This document shows, piece by piece, positions 36,094 through 45,090 of a stretch of DNA of 64,000 bases (its first letter is position 1; each line of letters starts with the position of its first letter). The stretch is from assembly GCF_026248685.1 (NCBI RefSeq), contig NZ_CP111037.1, positions 310,001 to 374,000 of the forward strand. The letters are read 5' to 3'. The notes beneath the pieces were generated by a model. That model saw only the letters and a list, made by a program, of their open reading frames with translations. It did no database searches and was not told the origin of the DNA. The position numbers and the translations under genes are program-made. This DNA comes from Haladaptatus caseinilyticus. GTDB lineage: Archaea > Halobacteriota > Halobacteria > Halobacteriales > Haladaptataceae.

Positions 36094-37185
36094 ATGACAG
36101 AGGATTTTGGAACCGGAATTCGGGAGACGTTCGACGGGGCACTCACCGCACTCGTCGCTGCTAGCATCGGTATCGTCGTCGTCGGGTCGCTAATACAGGT
36201 GAGTTTCGGCGCGTTTTCGATGACGCTCGAACAGGCGTGGCGGGCGGTGTTCGACCCGAAGGTGCTGACGAATCCCGACGTTTTGATCGCCCTGCTCCTC
36301 GGAAACGAGATTCCCGTGGACTTGAGCAGTGAAACGACGGTCGTCTGGAGCCTCCGACTGCCACGCGTCCTCGTCGGGATTTTCGTCGGGGCCAACCTGG
36401 CGATCTCAGGGGCCATCTTTCAGGCCGTGACGCGAAACGAACTAGCGAGTCCGTACATCCTTGGCGTGAGCCACGGCGCAGGGTTCGCGGTGCTACTCAC
36501 CCTCATCGTCTTCAGCGGCCTGTCCGTCTTCCTCCCCTTGTTTGCCGCACTCGGCGGTATCGTCGCGTTTGTCATCGTCTACGCCATCGCGTGGAAGGGC
36601 GGGACGAGTCCCGTCCGCCTCGTGCTGGCCGGATTCATCGTGGGGACGATTTTCTACTCCTTCCAGCGCGGGTTATTCTTTTTCGCGCAGGATATCGGCG
36701 TCGTGCAGACTGCACTCGCATGGACGACTGGGTCACTCACTGGGACCGGGTGGGAACAAGTACGAACCATCCTAGTTCCGACGGTGTTCATCGTTCCGGT
36801 CGCCCTGCTGGTGTCCCGTCAACTCAATCTCCTCCTCCTCGGCGAGCGAACTGCCCGTTCGCTCGGGATGTCGGTCGAGCGAGTCCGGTTCGCGCTGTCC
36901 GCGCTGGCGATTATCGCCGCGAGCGCCGCCATCTCGGTTGCCGGAATCGTCAGCTTCGTCGGCCTCATCGTTCCACATATCGTTCGGAACGTCGTCGGAA
37001 CCGATTACCGAAAGCTCGTTCTCGGGTGTGCCTTCGCGGGACCTGCACTGGTAGTCGGGGCGGACGTGGGTGCACGACTCGCGCTCAATCCGATACAGGT
37101 CCCGGTGGGAATCGTCACCGGACTGGTCGGCGGCCCATACTTCCTCTATCTCATGCGCAAGCAGCAGAAACTGGGTGAACTGTAA
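36094..37185 (+). CDS. FecCD-family iron-siderophore ABC permease
   Basis: 363 residues with about nine or ten transmembrane segments. FecCD signatures are visible: LRLPRVLVGIFVGANLAISGAIFQAVTRNELASPYILGVSHGAGF, and the coupling-helix region LLLGERTARSLGMSVERVR, then VGLIVPHIVRNVVGTDYRK. As a single permease gene it probably works as a homodimer. Its last base is shared with the ATG of the FAD gene (TAATG), showing tight coupling. Confidence 0.93.
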   Translation: MTEDFGTGIRETFDGALTALVAASIGIVVVGSLIQVSFGAFSMTLEQAWRAVFDPKVLTNPDVLIALLLGNEIPVDLSSETTVVWSLRLPRVLVGIFVGANLAISGAIFQAVTRNELASPYILGVSHGAGFAVLLTLIVFSGLSVFLPLFAALGGIVAFVIVYAIAWKGGTSPVRLVLAGFIVGTIFYSFQRGLFFFAQDIGVVQTALAWTTGSLTGTGWEQVRTILVPTVFIVPVALLVSRQLNLLLLGERTARSLGMSVERVRFALSALAIIAASAAISVAGIVSFVGLIVPHIVRNVVGTDYRKLVLGCAFAGPALVVGADVGARLALNPIQVPVGIVTGLVGGPYFLYLMRKQQKLGEL

Positions 37186-37964
37186 TGGAACGAACTGATG
37201 TCGTCATCGTCGGCGGCGGCGCATCGGGGCTCTCAGCCGCGGTGTTCCTCGCCCGGTACGGGCTCGACACGCTAGTGTTCGACGGTGGCACCGCCGCGAT
37301 TCGCCAGTGCGTCCATCTCGAAAATTACCTCGGTTTCCCCGGTGGAATTCCGCCGGAAACGTTCCTCGCGATGAGCCGGGAACAGGCCGAACTCACCGGA
37401 GCGGAACTGGCCCAGGAAATGGTTGTCGAGGCCGCGAAAACCGACGAGGGGTTTCGTGTCGTCACGGCGAGCGGCCGGGAGGTCAAAACGAACCGACTGA
37501 TCGCCGCATCCGTGTACGACGACGACTATCTGTCCGCCTTCGAGGACGAGTTGGGGTCCGTTGAACCGGATGGAAGAACCACCGTTTCGGGACTGTACGT
37601 GACGGGATGGCTCGGCGATGCCGAGCATCAAGCCATCGTAAGTGCGGGTGACGGTGCGCGGACCGCGCTGGCGCTCGTCCGCGACGTGCGGCGGGAGGAC
37701 GAAGGCCTTTGGGACGAAATCGCCGACCACTACTACGATTGGACGGTCGAAGACGGGCGATACAGCGAGACGGACTGGGTGTGGTTGGATGAATTCGTCG
37801 CCGAGAATACCCCCAAAGATGCGACTCCGAAGGAGAAACGGCGAATGCGGAAACGACTCGAACGAGAGTATCTCGCGCTAGAAATGGACGACGTAGAGCG
37901 AAACGAGCGCGCGGAACGCGGACGAAAACTCGTCCAAAAACACGTGGAGGAGATCGAACCATGA
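37185..37964 (+). CDS. FAD-dependent oxidoreductase inside the iron ABC operon
   Basis: 259 residues. The N-terminus is a Rossmann FAD site (VVIVGGGASGLSAAVFLARYGLDTLVFDGG) as in thioredoxin reductases, and GLYVTGWLGD near residue 140 is the second FAD motif. There is no NADPH domain and no CxxC pair, so it is not a thioredoxin reductase. The C-terminal 90 residues are charged and helical (KEKRRMRKRLEREYL). Overlapping starts and stops (TAATG before, ATGA after) place it inside the operon. A role in reducing or releasing siderophore iron is inference. Confidence 0.8.
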   Translation: MERTDVVIVGGGASGLSAAVFLARYGLDTLVFDGGTAAIRQCVHLENYLGFPGGIPPETFLAMSREQAELTGAELAQEMVVEAAKTDEGFRVVTASGREVKTNRLIAASVYDDDYLSAFEDELGSVEPDGRTTVSGLYVTGWLGDAEHQAIVSAGDGARTALALVRDVRREDEGLWDEIADHYYDWTVEDGRYSETDWVWLDEFVAENTPKDATPKEKRRMRKRLEREYLALEMDDVERNERAERGRKLVQKHVEEIEP

Positions 37965-38836
37965 ACGAGCGAACACCGGACGACGGAAAACGGGAAACCG
38001 ATGGTGGAATGGTCGTCGAACGAAGCGAGAACCGAGATGGACAGACGGCGACAGACGCGAGCGAACTCCGTGGAACCGACCTTGAAATCGGATACCCGAA
38101 CTCGGGGGTCATCGTCGAATGCGAGTCGATCGTCGTTCCAGCGGGCGAAATCACGGCGCTCGTCGGGCCGAACGGAAGTGGAAAGAGCACGCTCCTCAAG
38201 GCGATGTCCCGGGAGCTCGAACCTGCGTCGGGTGTCGTGCAGCTAGATGGCAACGACGTGCACTCGCTTGGAACGAAAACGTTGGCACAGAAGCTTGGTC
38301 TGCTGTCGCAGGAGAACGAATCGCCCGGCAATCTGACCGTCGAAGGACTCGCCTACCATGGACGCTACCCGCATCGTGGTTTCTTCGAGTCGAAGACGGA
38401 GGGGGACCACGAAGCGGTAGAGCGCGCGCTCGAACTCGCAGGGGTAACGCACCTCCGTGACGAGGAGATGGGCAGTCTCAGCGGCGGCCAACGACAACTG
38501 GCATGGATCGCGATGGTTCTCGCACAGGACACGGACGTGCTCTTACTGGACGAACCGACCACCTACCTCGACCTGCGTCATCAACTGCGCGTACTGGAGG
38601 TCGTCCGGACCCTCACGCACGAAGAGGACTTGACTATCGGCATCGTTCTCCACGATATCTCGCAGGCGGCGCGCTACGCCGACAATCTCGTCGCCCTGCG
38701 TGATGGCGAACCGTACGACTGGGGACCACCGAGCGAAGTCGTAACCGAGGAACTACTTGCCGACGTGTTCGGCGTCGAAGCGACGGTCGGAATCGGCCCG
38801 GAGGGGCCGGTCGTAACGCCGCGACGTCCGTTGTAA
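37961..38836 (+). CDS. iron-siderophore ABC transporter ATPase (FecE/FhuC type)
   Basis: 291 residues. About 45 polar N-terminal residues precede the ABC domain: Walker A GPNGSGKST, signature LSGGQRQLAWIAMVLAQ, Walker B DVLLLDEPT and the H-loop His in IVLHDISQA. It energises the FecCD-type permease upstream. It starts on the last bases of the FAD gene (ATGA). The 38837-38960 gap after it separates it from a convergent peptidase and holds nothing recognised. Confidence 0.93.
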   Translation: MNERTPDDGKRETDGGMVVERSENRDGQTATDASELRGTDLEIGYPNSGVIVECESIVVPAGEITALVGPNGSGKSTLLKAMSRELEPASGVVQLDGNDVHSLGTKTLAQKLGLLSQENESPGNLTVEGLAYHGRYPHRGFFESKTEGDHEAVERALELAGVTHLRDEEMGSLSGGQRQLAWIAMVLAQDTDVLLLDEPTTYLDLRHQLRVLEVVRTLTHEEDLTIGIVLHDISQAARYADNLVALRDGEPYDWGPPSEVVTEELLADVFGVEATVGIGPEGPVVTPRRPL

Positions 38837-38960
38837 ATACAGTGGTCGTGGAAGGTCAGGCCGGGCCGAGTTCGACGATGGACGTCGGATCGCATTGCAG
38901 TCCGGGGCGGGTTGCCGACCGAATACAACGGCGGATGGGCGCTCAAATATTCGAACGTTC

Positions 38961-40073
38961 TTACAGCGCCTGCCACGTCCGAGGGGAGTCGTTGAGGCGT
39001 TCACAGCCGTTCTCGGTGACGACGACCAAATCCTCGATTCGGACGCCGAACTCGCCGGGGATGTAGATGCCGGGTTCGACGCTGAAGACCATCCCAGTTT
39101 GGAGTTTCAAGTCGTTCCCCGAAACGATGTACGGCCCTTCGTGAACGTCCAGGCCGACGCCGTGACCGGTTCGATGAATGAACGCCTCGCCGTACCCGTA
39201 GGATTCGATGACCTCACGCGTGGCGGCGTCCACCGATTCGGCGGTGATGCCGGGCTCGACGGCCTCGACGCCCGCTCGTTGCGCTTCACGGACGGCACGA
39301 TGGACGCGGTCGAACTCTTCGGGCGGCGTCCCGGAGAAGACGACGGTCCGGGTCTGGTCACCCGGGTACCCATCCACGAATGCGCCGAAATCGAGGACGA
39401 CGGGGTCGCCGTATCCGATCCGTCTGTCGCCACATCCGTGGTGGGGTTTCGCCCCGTTAGGTCCGGAACCGACGATGGTGTCGAAAGCGGGTTTCTCGCC
39501 GCCCGCGTCGTCGAGTCTCGACTCGATTTCCCGTGCCAACTCGCGTTCGGTCATCCCGATCGCTTCCTCGCCGAGTTCGCGGATTTCGACACAAACGTCG
39601 TCTGCGACCTCACCGGCACGCCGCAAGGAATCGATTTCGGTCTCGTCCTTGCGCATACGAAGCGGTTCCATCACGTCGCTGGCGAGGCCGAACGTCGCAT
39701 CCGGGAGGGCTGTTCGAAGATCTTGGGTGAACAGCGCCCACATCGTGTCGTCCACGAGCAGATGCTTTCCGTCGAGCTCGAGCTCGTCGGCTACCGTGCC
39801 GACGAGTTCGAGGGGGTCGTCCCCGTCGCTCCACGTACGCACGTCGGAGATCCACGACTCGTCCGCGATTTGCTCGCCGTACATGTCCGGGACGACGAAG
39901 ACCGGATCACCGGAGGTCGGAATGAACGAGAAGAGGTGACGCTCACCGGGATGCTCGCGGAATCCGGAGAGGTAAAAGAGGTTCGTACTCGGGAACAAGA
40001 CTACTGCATCCGCATCGACCGTTCGGAGTCGCTGTTGACACCGACGGGTTCGTTCCTCGTAAGCGTCCGTCAT
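38961..40073 (-). CDS. M24 family metallopeptidase (Xaa-Pro aminopeptidase type)
   Basis: 370 residues from ATG 40073. The N-terminal creatinase-like domain (1-135) precedes the pita-bread peptidase domain. Metal ligands are visible: Asp in VVLDFGAFVDGYPGDQTRTV (two Asp), His in HRTGHGVGLDVHEGP, and Glu in FSVEPGIYIPGEFGVRIEDLV (two Glu). It removes N-terminal residues preceding proline from peptides. No operon partner is seen; it converges on the ABC ATPase. Confidence 0.92.
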   Translation of the reverse strand: MTDAYEERTRRCQQRLRTVDADAVVLFPSTNLFYLSGFREHPGERHLFSFIPTSGDPVFVVPDMYGEQIADESWISDVRTWSDGDDPLELVGTVADELELDGKHLLVDDTMWALFTQDLRTALPDATFGLASDVMEPLRMRKDETEIDSLRRAGEVADDVCVEIRELGEEAIGMTERELAREIESRLDDAGGEKPAFDTIVGSGPNGAKPHHGCGDRRIGYGDPVVLDFGAFVDGYPGDQTRTVVFSGTPPEEFDRVHRAVREAQRAGVEAVEPGITAESVDAATREVIESYGYGEAFIHRTGHGVGLDVHEGPYIVSGNDLKLQTGMVFSVEPGIYIPGEFGVRIEDLVVVTENGCERLNDSPRTWQAL

Positions 40074-40191
40074 GGGTATTGCTGTCGTTGGGTGTGCGTA
40101 AAAATTACACTCTTTCGGCGGTCCCATCACGGATCGGTTCCGGTGCGATCCGACCCCGAGTGCTATACCAGTGAGCGACGTAGAACGGGGT

Positions 40192-41415
40192 ATGGGTGGG
40201 GAACAGGGGCAACTGCGGGACAGACCGCGCCTCGCATGGTGGGTCGTCGGTCTCATCTTCGGAATCGTGACGCTCTTCGTTTTCTATACGTTCATCGGGA
40301 CGTTCGCACTCGGACTGTTCATGTACTACGCGACGCGACCGATATACGACCGACTGGAGTCACGACTGGGGCATCCGGGAGTGACCGCGATACTGTCGTT
40401 GCTTGCCATCGCATTCCCCATCCTCGTGCTGGTCGCTTATGCCGTCGCGGTCAGCGCGATGGAAGTCGCCGAAATCGCAGGGGGATCGGTCGAGGGGTAC
40501 GAGGGCATTCTCCGACCCTATCTCGACCTCTCGTCGCTAACGGTTCATCCCCACCGGATAATCGAACTCGCACGCGAGAGTCAAGACGCGTTCGTTCGCC
40601 TCGGCGGACCGGAACTGCTCGGCGGCATCGTAACCGCCGCGAGCACGTTCGGACTGACGCTCTTACAACTGTTCGTCGCGTTAGCGCTGGCGTTCTATCT
40701 CCTATGGGACGATGACAAACTCGTCCGCTGGTTTGTCCGTGACATCGGTGGCAAACGAAGTACGGTGTACAGCTACGGGTCGGCGGTCGATAGCAACCTG
40801 CAGACGGTGTACTTCGGAAGCATTCTGCAAGCGTTCATCGTCGCACTCGCCGCGGGGGTTGTGTACAACCTCGCCGACTTCGTCGCCCCACCTGGGTTGT
40901 CGATTCCCCTTCCGACCCTGCTCGGTCTGCTAACTGGCGTTGCCAGCCTCATCCCCCACGTCGGGACGAAGCTGGTGTACGTTCCGATCGCAGTGTCGCT
41001 CGTGATCCGGGCATTTGAACAAGGGATAACCCTCCTTTGGTTCCCGCTCGTGTTTGTGGTCGTCGTCGTGCTCGTCTTGGACGTAGTTACCGAAGCCGTC
41101 ATTCGACCGTACACGGCGGGTCGAAACCTGCACGTTGGGCTGATGTCCTTCGCGTATATCTTCGGCCCGCTGTTGTTCGGATGGTATGGATTGTTCGTCG
41201 GACCGCTGTTGCTCGTCCTCCTCGTTCAGTTCAACCGCATCGTCCTTCCTGAATTGATGCGGGGGGAGCCACTCCCAGTTCGACAGCTGACGGACGATAT
41301 CGAATCCGTTCCGGAAGCGGAAGGACAAGAGGAGCAGGATGAGACGAGCGAGGATTCGACGTCGCAGGCAGCAGAGCGGTCGCAACCGGAGGGCGACGAA
41401 GAAACCGGAAACTGA
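40192..41415 (+). CDS. AI-2E family transporter
   Basis: 407 residues from ATG 40192 (a GTG at 40171 is in frame). About eight membrane segments carry the family arrangement: an N-terminal hairpin, a soluble middle loop (about 95-150), VALALAFYLLWDDDKL, and the conserved TGVASLIPHVGTKLVYVPIA and LDVVTEAVIRPYTAGRNLHV. Members include TqsA/YdiK and the Na+/H+-type UPF0118 antiporters, so autoinducer transport is not implied. The C-terminal 45 residues are highly acidic. Confidence 0.88.
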   Translation: MGGEQGQLRDRPRLAWWVVGLIFGIVTLFVFYTFIGTFALGLFMYYATRPIYDRLESRLGHPGVTAILSLLAIAFPILVLVAYAVAVSAMEVAEIAGGSVEGYEGILRPYLDLSSLTVHPHRIIELARESQDAFVRLGGPELLGGIVTAASTFGLTLLQLFVALALAFYLLWDDDKLVRWFVRDIGGKRSTVYSYGSAVDSNLQTVYFGSILQAFIVALAAGVVYNLADFVAPPGLSIPLPTLLGLLTGVASLIPHVGTKLVYVPIAVSLVIRAFEQGITLLWFPLVFVVVVVLVLDVVTEAVIRPYTAGRNLHVGLMSFAYIFGPLLFGWYGLFVGPLLLVLLVQFNRIVLPELMRGEPLPVRQLTDDIESVPEAEGQEEQDETSEDSTSQAAERSQPEGDEETGN

Positions 41416-41477
41416 CCCGATGAAGCGTCGCGGGCTCGGATGACCGGAGAGGAATCGAAATAACCAACCGAAAGTAG

Positions 41478-41487
41478 TATAAAATAT
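41478..41487 (+). promoter_or_regulatory. TATA box for the DUF7504 gene
   Basis: TATAAAATAT is centred 33 bases before ATG 41515. The presence of a good promoter shows that the interrupted gene behind it was, or is, expressed. Confidence 0.6.
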
Positions 41488-41514
41488 ATTATCATTCGAG
41501 GATTACCAATACGG

Positions 41515-42096
41515 ATGCTACCCGTGCGGGACCAGTATCGAAGCGGAGACGGGCGTGATTTCGACGACACGCTGCGCGCTCTCAAACGACAGGGATGCAC
41601 CCTGTTAGTGACCGGCGCAGTGTCCGCGCGAGTGACTGCGCAAGCGACACAGCGTTTACTGGGTGACCCGCACCGCGAGCGAAAGCGTCGTCTCGTTTTT
41701 ACAGATGCTCGGGCGAACACATCGAGAACAGCTTCCCACCGGGTGTTCGACGCGCCGAACAGACCGTAAGGGTTATCAAATCGTATGGGAACGCCGTCGG
41801 CCGCGGATGGGGACGATCTTTCGGCGATCGATGGCGATAACGAACTCGAATACCTGCTCGAAGCCGACGACCGCTCCTCGACAAAGCGATTTCTCCGGGC
41901 GGTCAACGCGCTCGTCTGCGGCGTCGACGGTATCGGATACGTTCATCTTCCGCTTCCTGACGATTCACCGATAGTACGGGGGTTGTCGCCGCTATTCGAC
42001 GCGCGCATCGAACTTCGAAAGCGGGAAGCACTGGTCCCGGAACAGCGCTGGCACGCTCCACAACATGACACCACGACGCTTTGGTCGCAGTTGTAA
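41515..42096 (+). pseudogene. DUF7504-like protein, interrupted by an in-frame TAA
   Basis: The first part (41515-41769, RALKRQGCTLLVTGAVSARVTAQATQRLLGDPHRERKRRLVFTD) has the RecA-like start of haloarchaeal DUF7504 proteins. A TAA at 41767-41769 stops it, and the same frame continues with a second part (YLLEADDRSSTKRFLRAVNALVCGVDGIGYVHLPLPDD...ELRKREALVPEQRWHAP) to 42096, the family's C-terminal end. The joined length, about 193 codons, suits the family. The second part alone has an ATG at 41785, so two small genes are possible; I favour a recent nonsense change. Confidence 0.65.
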
Positions 42097-42147
42097 CCGA
42101 ACACCGTGGCAACTCCTCAGTCCGATTCGTTAGATAGACGATAGCCA

Positions 42148-42426
42148 TCAGTACTGCTCCCGTTCGATCTCGTCCAGATGACGGCGGATTCGGTCGAATT
42201 TCGAGACATCGACGAAGGCATACTCCGCACCGCCAAAAAAGGAATCCGGAACTTCGGAATCGGTGAGAAGTAGTTCGGGGTCCGAATCGACGTGATTCAC
42301 TTTTTGGAAGGGGATGACACGGGCGAGCGGTGGGTCATCGTTAAGACAAACCACGGCGTTTTCTTGGACGAGAACGGCGTCGTATTCCTGTGCTTCGTAT
42401 TCGTCTACCGCGAAGACGGTCGGCAT
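42148..42426 (-). CDS. small conserved haloarchaeal protein
   Basis: 92 residues from ATG 42426. A TTTAATATCT box on this strand (42448-42457) is centred 26 bases upstream, fitting a leaderless start here rather than at 42540. The protein is acidic and soluble (VFAVDEYEAQEYDAVLVQENAVVCLNDDPPLARVIPFQKV); no known domain is recognised. It diverges from the next gene by 29 bases. Confidence 0.6.
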   Translation of the reverse strand: MPTVFAVDEYEAQEYDAVLVQENAVVCLNDDPPLARVIPFQKVNHVDSDPELLLTDSEVPDSFFGGAEYAFVDVSKFDRIRRHLDEIEREQY

Positions 42427-42455
42427 AGGTAACTGGACGCGGAGCAAGATATTAA

Positions 42456-42737
42456 ATGGACGCGACGGAACTCGACCGGCGATTGCGCGAGGAGTTCGAC
42501 TCTCCAGAAGGAGCACGTCGAGTGGTCGTCCGACAGGCACGTGACCTCGTCGATTCGGGGGAGTATCGAAACGATACAGGTGTCGAACTGAGCGCCGAGG
42601 CGATCGTCTCGCATCTCCTGGACGCGCCGAGCGAGCGGTCGCTTCCCGAAAAGTGGAACTGGTGGATGGGATCGCTTGGAATCGCGTACGGTGGATATAC
42701 GGAATTCCTCATCGTCCGGTGGCAACGGACGGAGTGA
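42456..42737 (+). CDS. small conserved haloarchaeal protein
   Basis: 93 residues from ATG 42456. It is acidic and helical (LDRRLREEFDSPEGARRVVVRQARDL) with a Trp-rich stretch KWNWWMGSLGIAYGGYTEF. No membrane segment is certain and I do not recognise the family. It is transcribed away from the neighbour at 42426 and converges on the CPBP gene. Confidence 0.6.
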   Translation: MDATELDRRLREEFDSPEGARRVVVRQARDLVDSGEYRNDTGVELSAEAIVSHLLDAPSERSLPEKWNWWMGSLGIAYGGYTEFLIVRWQRTE

Positions 42738-42770
42738 AAAGGTGAAACAGCGGAGTGCCCCGAACTACCA

Positions 42771-43505
42771 TTACGACGGGAGTTGTCCGGTCATCATCAG
42801 ATACGCTAGTGCAAACTGGAGCGCGTTGAACGCGCCATGAATCAAAGCAGGAACGACGAGGTTTCGGGTATATTCGTATGCCGCACCGAGTATTGGGGAG
42901 AGAACGAAGAGGATACCAAGATAGACGAGTTTGCCCGCCCCCTGCAGCGAGAAAACGTGGACGAACGCGAAGATGAGACTCGCCAGCGCGATGGCGGGCC
43001 ACGGACCGAACGTCTCTCGGAGTCGTTCCTGCACCACACCTCGGTAGAGCAGTTCCTCCCCAGGTCCGATGAGGAGGAACGAGAGCGGAATCAACAGGAG
43101 GAATACCCGTGGGTCCTCCTCCCCAAGTGTGGAGAGTTCGTTCTGTGCGGACTGAATCCCGAACGTCGTCAGCACGAGTGACACCGCGATAAGTCCGCCG
43201 TAGAAGACGACGAACCCGCCAGCAAACCAGCCGAAATCGCGGAGCGTCGGGACACGCACTTTGATATAGCCGATTCCTCTGCCAGTGTATCGCAGATACG
43301 CCAGCGCGAACAGGCCGAAGGCGACGCCCTGTCCCATCACGACCGAAACGGCGACGAGTAGCGACGGACGACGAAGAACGGGGATGCCGAGCGCGATTAG
43401 TGAGAACGCGGCGAGAAGAACGATTACAGCGGCGAATGCGTAACCGCCGAGTCCCAGTCCAACCGCGGCGAACAGCGCTCTGGAACGCGAGTTCCAAAGC
43501 GTCAT
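42771..43505 (-). CDS. CPBP-family intramembrane metalloprotease
   Basis: 244 residues from ATG 43505, with about seven transmembrane segments. The motifs of the Rce1/CPBP clan are visible: GPGEELLYRGVVQERL (two Glu and Arg), SLIFAFVHVFSL (His), and ALIHGAFNALQF (His/Asn). Members process CAAX proteins or bacteriocin-related peptides; in archaea the substrate is unknown. The start overlaps the stop of the SDR gene as ATGA. Confidence 0.88.
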   Translation of the reverse strand: MTLWNSRSRALFAAVGLGLGGYAFAAVIVLLAAFSLIALGIPVLRRPSLLVAVSVVMGQGVAFGLFALAYLRYTGRGIGYIKVRVPTLRDFGWFAGGFVVFYGGLIAVSLVLTTFGIQSAQNELSTLGEEDPRVFLLLIPLSFLLIGPGEELLYRGVVQERLRETFGPWPAIALASLIFAFVHVFSLQGAGKLVYLGILFVLSPILGAAYEYTRNLVVPALIHGAFNALQFALAYLMMTGQLPS

Positions 43506-44434
43506 TTCGACCCCTCCCGGACCCACGCTACAGTGCGACGAATTCCTTCGTCGTAGCCCGTACGTGGTTCGAAGCCGACCGCTTCTCGGATCGCCTCATC
43601 GGACATCGTCGTATCGTGCGCGTATACGTGGAGAATTTCGCGTACGAGTTCGAGTCGTTCGCTGAACAGCGCACCTCCTTGAAGCACCCACGGCGGAACC
43701 CCCTTGATTCGACCGTCGGTTCCAGCGATATCGTACACGCGCTGGACGAAGGTTTCAACCGTGGTTGGGTCCGTACCGACGGTAAACCGACGGTCAGCAG
43801 TAGGTCGGTCCGCGACGGAAACCAATGCTCGCGCCGCGTCCTCGATGAAGACGAACTCGTGTGGAACGTCCACGGGGGCGGGGAACAGCACGTTTCGACC
43901 GGCGATAGGTCGCTCGAGCAGCGGGCGAACTAGGTCGTTCGTTACGCCCGGGCCGTAGAAATCGGGCAGGTGAACGACCGTGGTCGGGAACGAAGCGTTG
44001 ATGAGCGTCTCGTCGGTCTCGGCCTTTATTTTTGCCACGCGGGTAGGTGGGTCGATAGGTGTGTCAGGCGTAATCGGTGGCACCGACGTTCCGAATACCC
44101 ACGTGTTTCCGGGGTAGACGAGATGAGCATCTGTTTCGCCAACCGCCGTGGCGAGTAGGCGTGCCGATTCGAGGTTGTGGTAGTAGTTGGTGAGCGGAAA
44201 ATTGATGCAGTGAAAAACTACGTCCACGTTTCGAACTGCTCGACGAACATTGAGTGGAACGAGAACGTTACCCCGAACGACTTCGACCTCTGCTTGAGGA
44301 AATCGCTCACGGAAGCGCTGATCACTCCGGACGAAAACGCGGATTCGATCGTCCGGGTTCGATTCGAGCAGTCGTTCGACGACGGCACTCCCCAACGCGC
44401 CAGTCGCTCCTGTGACGAGATATCGTACCCCCAT
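43502..44434 (-). CDS. atypical NAD-dependent epimerase/dehydratase
   Basis: 310 residues. It has an extended-SDR Rossmann start YLVTGATGALGSAVVERLL and VVHLPDFYGPGV further on. The catalytic Tyr-x3-Lys is not visible where expected; the sequence there reads TRVAKIKAETDETL, with Lys but no Tyr. It may therefore be non-catalytic or use another residue. It overlaps the CPBP protease gene by four bases, suggesting linked function. Confidence 0.82.
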   Translation of the reverse strand: MGVRYLVTGATGALGSAVVERLLESNPDDRIRVFVRSDQRFRERFPQAEVEVVRGNVLVPLNVRRAVRNVDVVFHCINFPLTNYYHNLESARLLATAVGETDAHLVYPGNTWVFGTSVPPITPDTPIDPPTRVAKIKAETDETLINASFPTTVVHLPDFYGPGVTNDLVRPLLERPIAGRNVLFPAPVDVPHEFVFIEDAARALVSVADRPTADRRFTVGTDPTTVETFVQRVYDIAGTDGRIKGVPPWVLQGGALFSERLELVREILHVYAHDTTMSDEAIREAVGFEPRTGYDEGIRRTVAWVREGSK

Positions 44435-44645
44435 TCCACCCTCCGCATCCCGATTCTACGTCGAGGGTAGTCATTGTTGTGTAAATAATTTTTTATATTT
44501 TCCGATGTATATGGGAGGATGTGGTGAAACAAAACTCGGTCAATGCTCGGGGAGGGATGTACCATCGGAGGACGAGGTTCAGGGCATCCGGGCGAAAATT
44601 CCGATAGCCGAAATCCCTTCCCTCACCGAGTCACGAGAGTAGATC

Positions 44646-45089
44646 ATGCGCGTCGAAGCCATCGGGGCAGGTGTGTTGGTCGAACTCATTGCCGTGGCAG
44701 TCGGTGCAACCCTTCCCCTCCCACCGGAACTGCGAATAAACGCGGGAGTCGCGCTTCTAACGATCGGACTCGCAGGTGGGTACGTTGCTGGACGGGTCGC
44801 CGGCGGGAACTGGCGAAAGGGCATCCTTCATGGCTCGTTCGCGGGAGCGATCGGCGGCGTCGTACTCGCGGTCGTTCTCGGCTATACGATGGTGACGCCG
44901 GGGAGCGAAGTCGGTGCACTCTGGGGGCTGAACTATCTGATAGCGACGGGTGGCCTTCCGACGGAGTTCGCCGCGGTGTACGACCGACAACTCGCAATCG
45001 TGTTTCCGGCGCTGATAGGCGTTCTTCTCGCTATCGAAGGCGCGGTTGCTGGTGGTGCAGCCGGAACCGTGAGCGTCGAACCGCCATAG
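44646..45089 (+). CDS. DUF5518-like membrane protein
   Basis: 147 residues from ATG 44646 with four hydrophobic segments (about 5-24, 32-53, 62-81 and 119-140). Gly/Ala-rich helices (GLAGGYVAGRVAGGNWRKGILHG, AGAIGGVVLAVVLG) are typical of small DUF5518-type haloarchaeal proteins. The function is unknown. Its end meets the decayed 3' end of the PQQ-dehydrogenase pseudogene on the opposite strand. Confidence 0.7.
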   Translation: MRVEAIGAGVLVELIAVAVGATLPLPPELRINAGVALLTIGLAGGYVAGRVAGGNWRKGILHGSFAGAIGGVVLAVVLGYTMVTPGSEVGALWGLNYLIATGGLPTEFAAVYDRQLAIVFPALIGVLLAIEGAVAGGAAGTVSVEPP

Positions 45090-45090
45090 G

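Noticed and set aside
38895-40715. Forward open frame of 606 codons opposite the M24 peptidase
   Set aside because: It overlaps the clear peptidase on the other strand and the transporter in another frame, with low-complexity composition; GC-rich codon use leaves such frames open.
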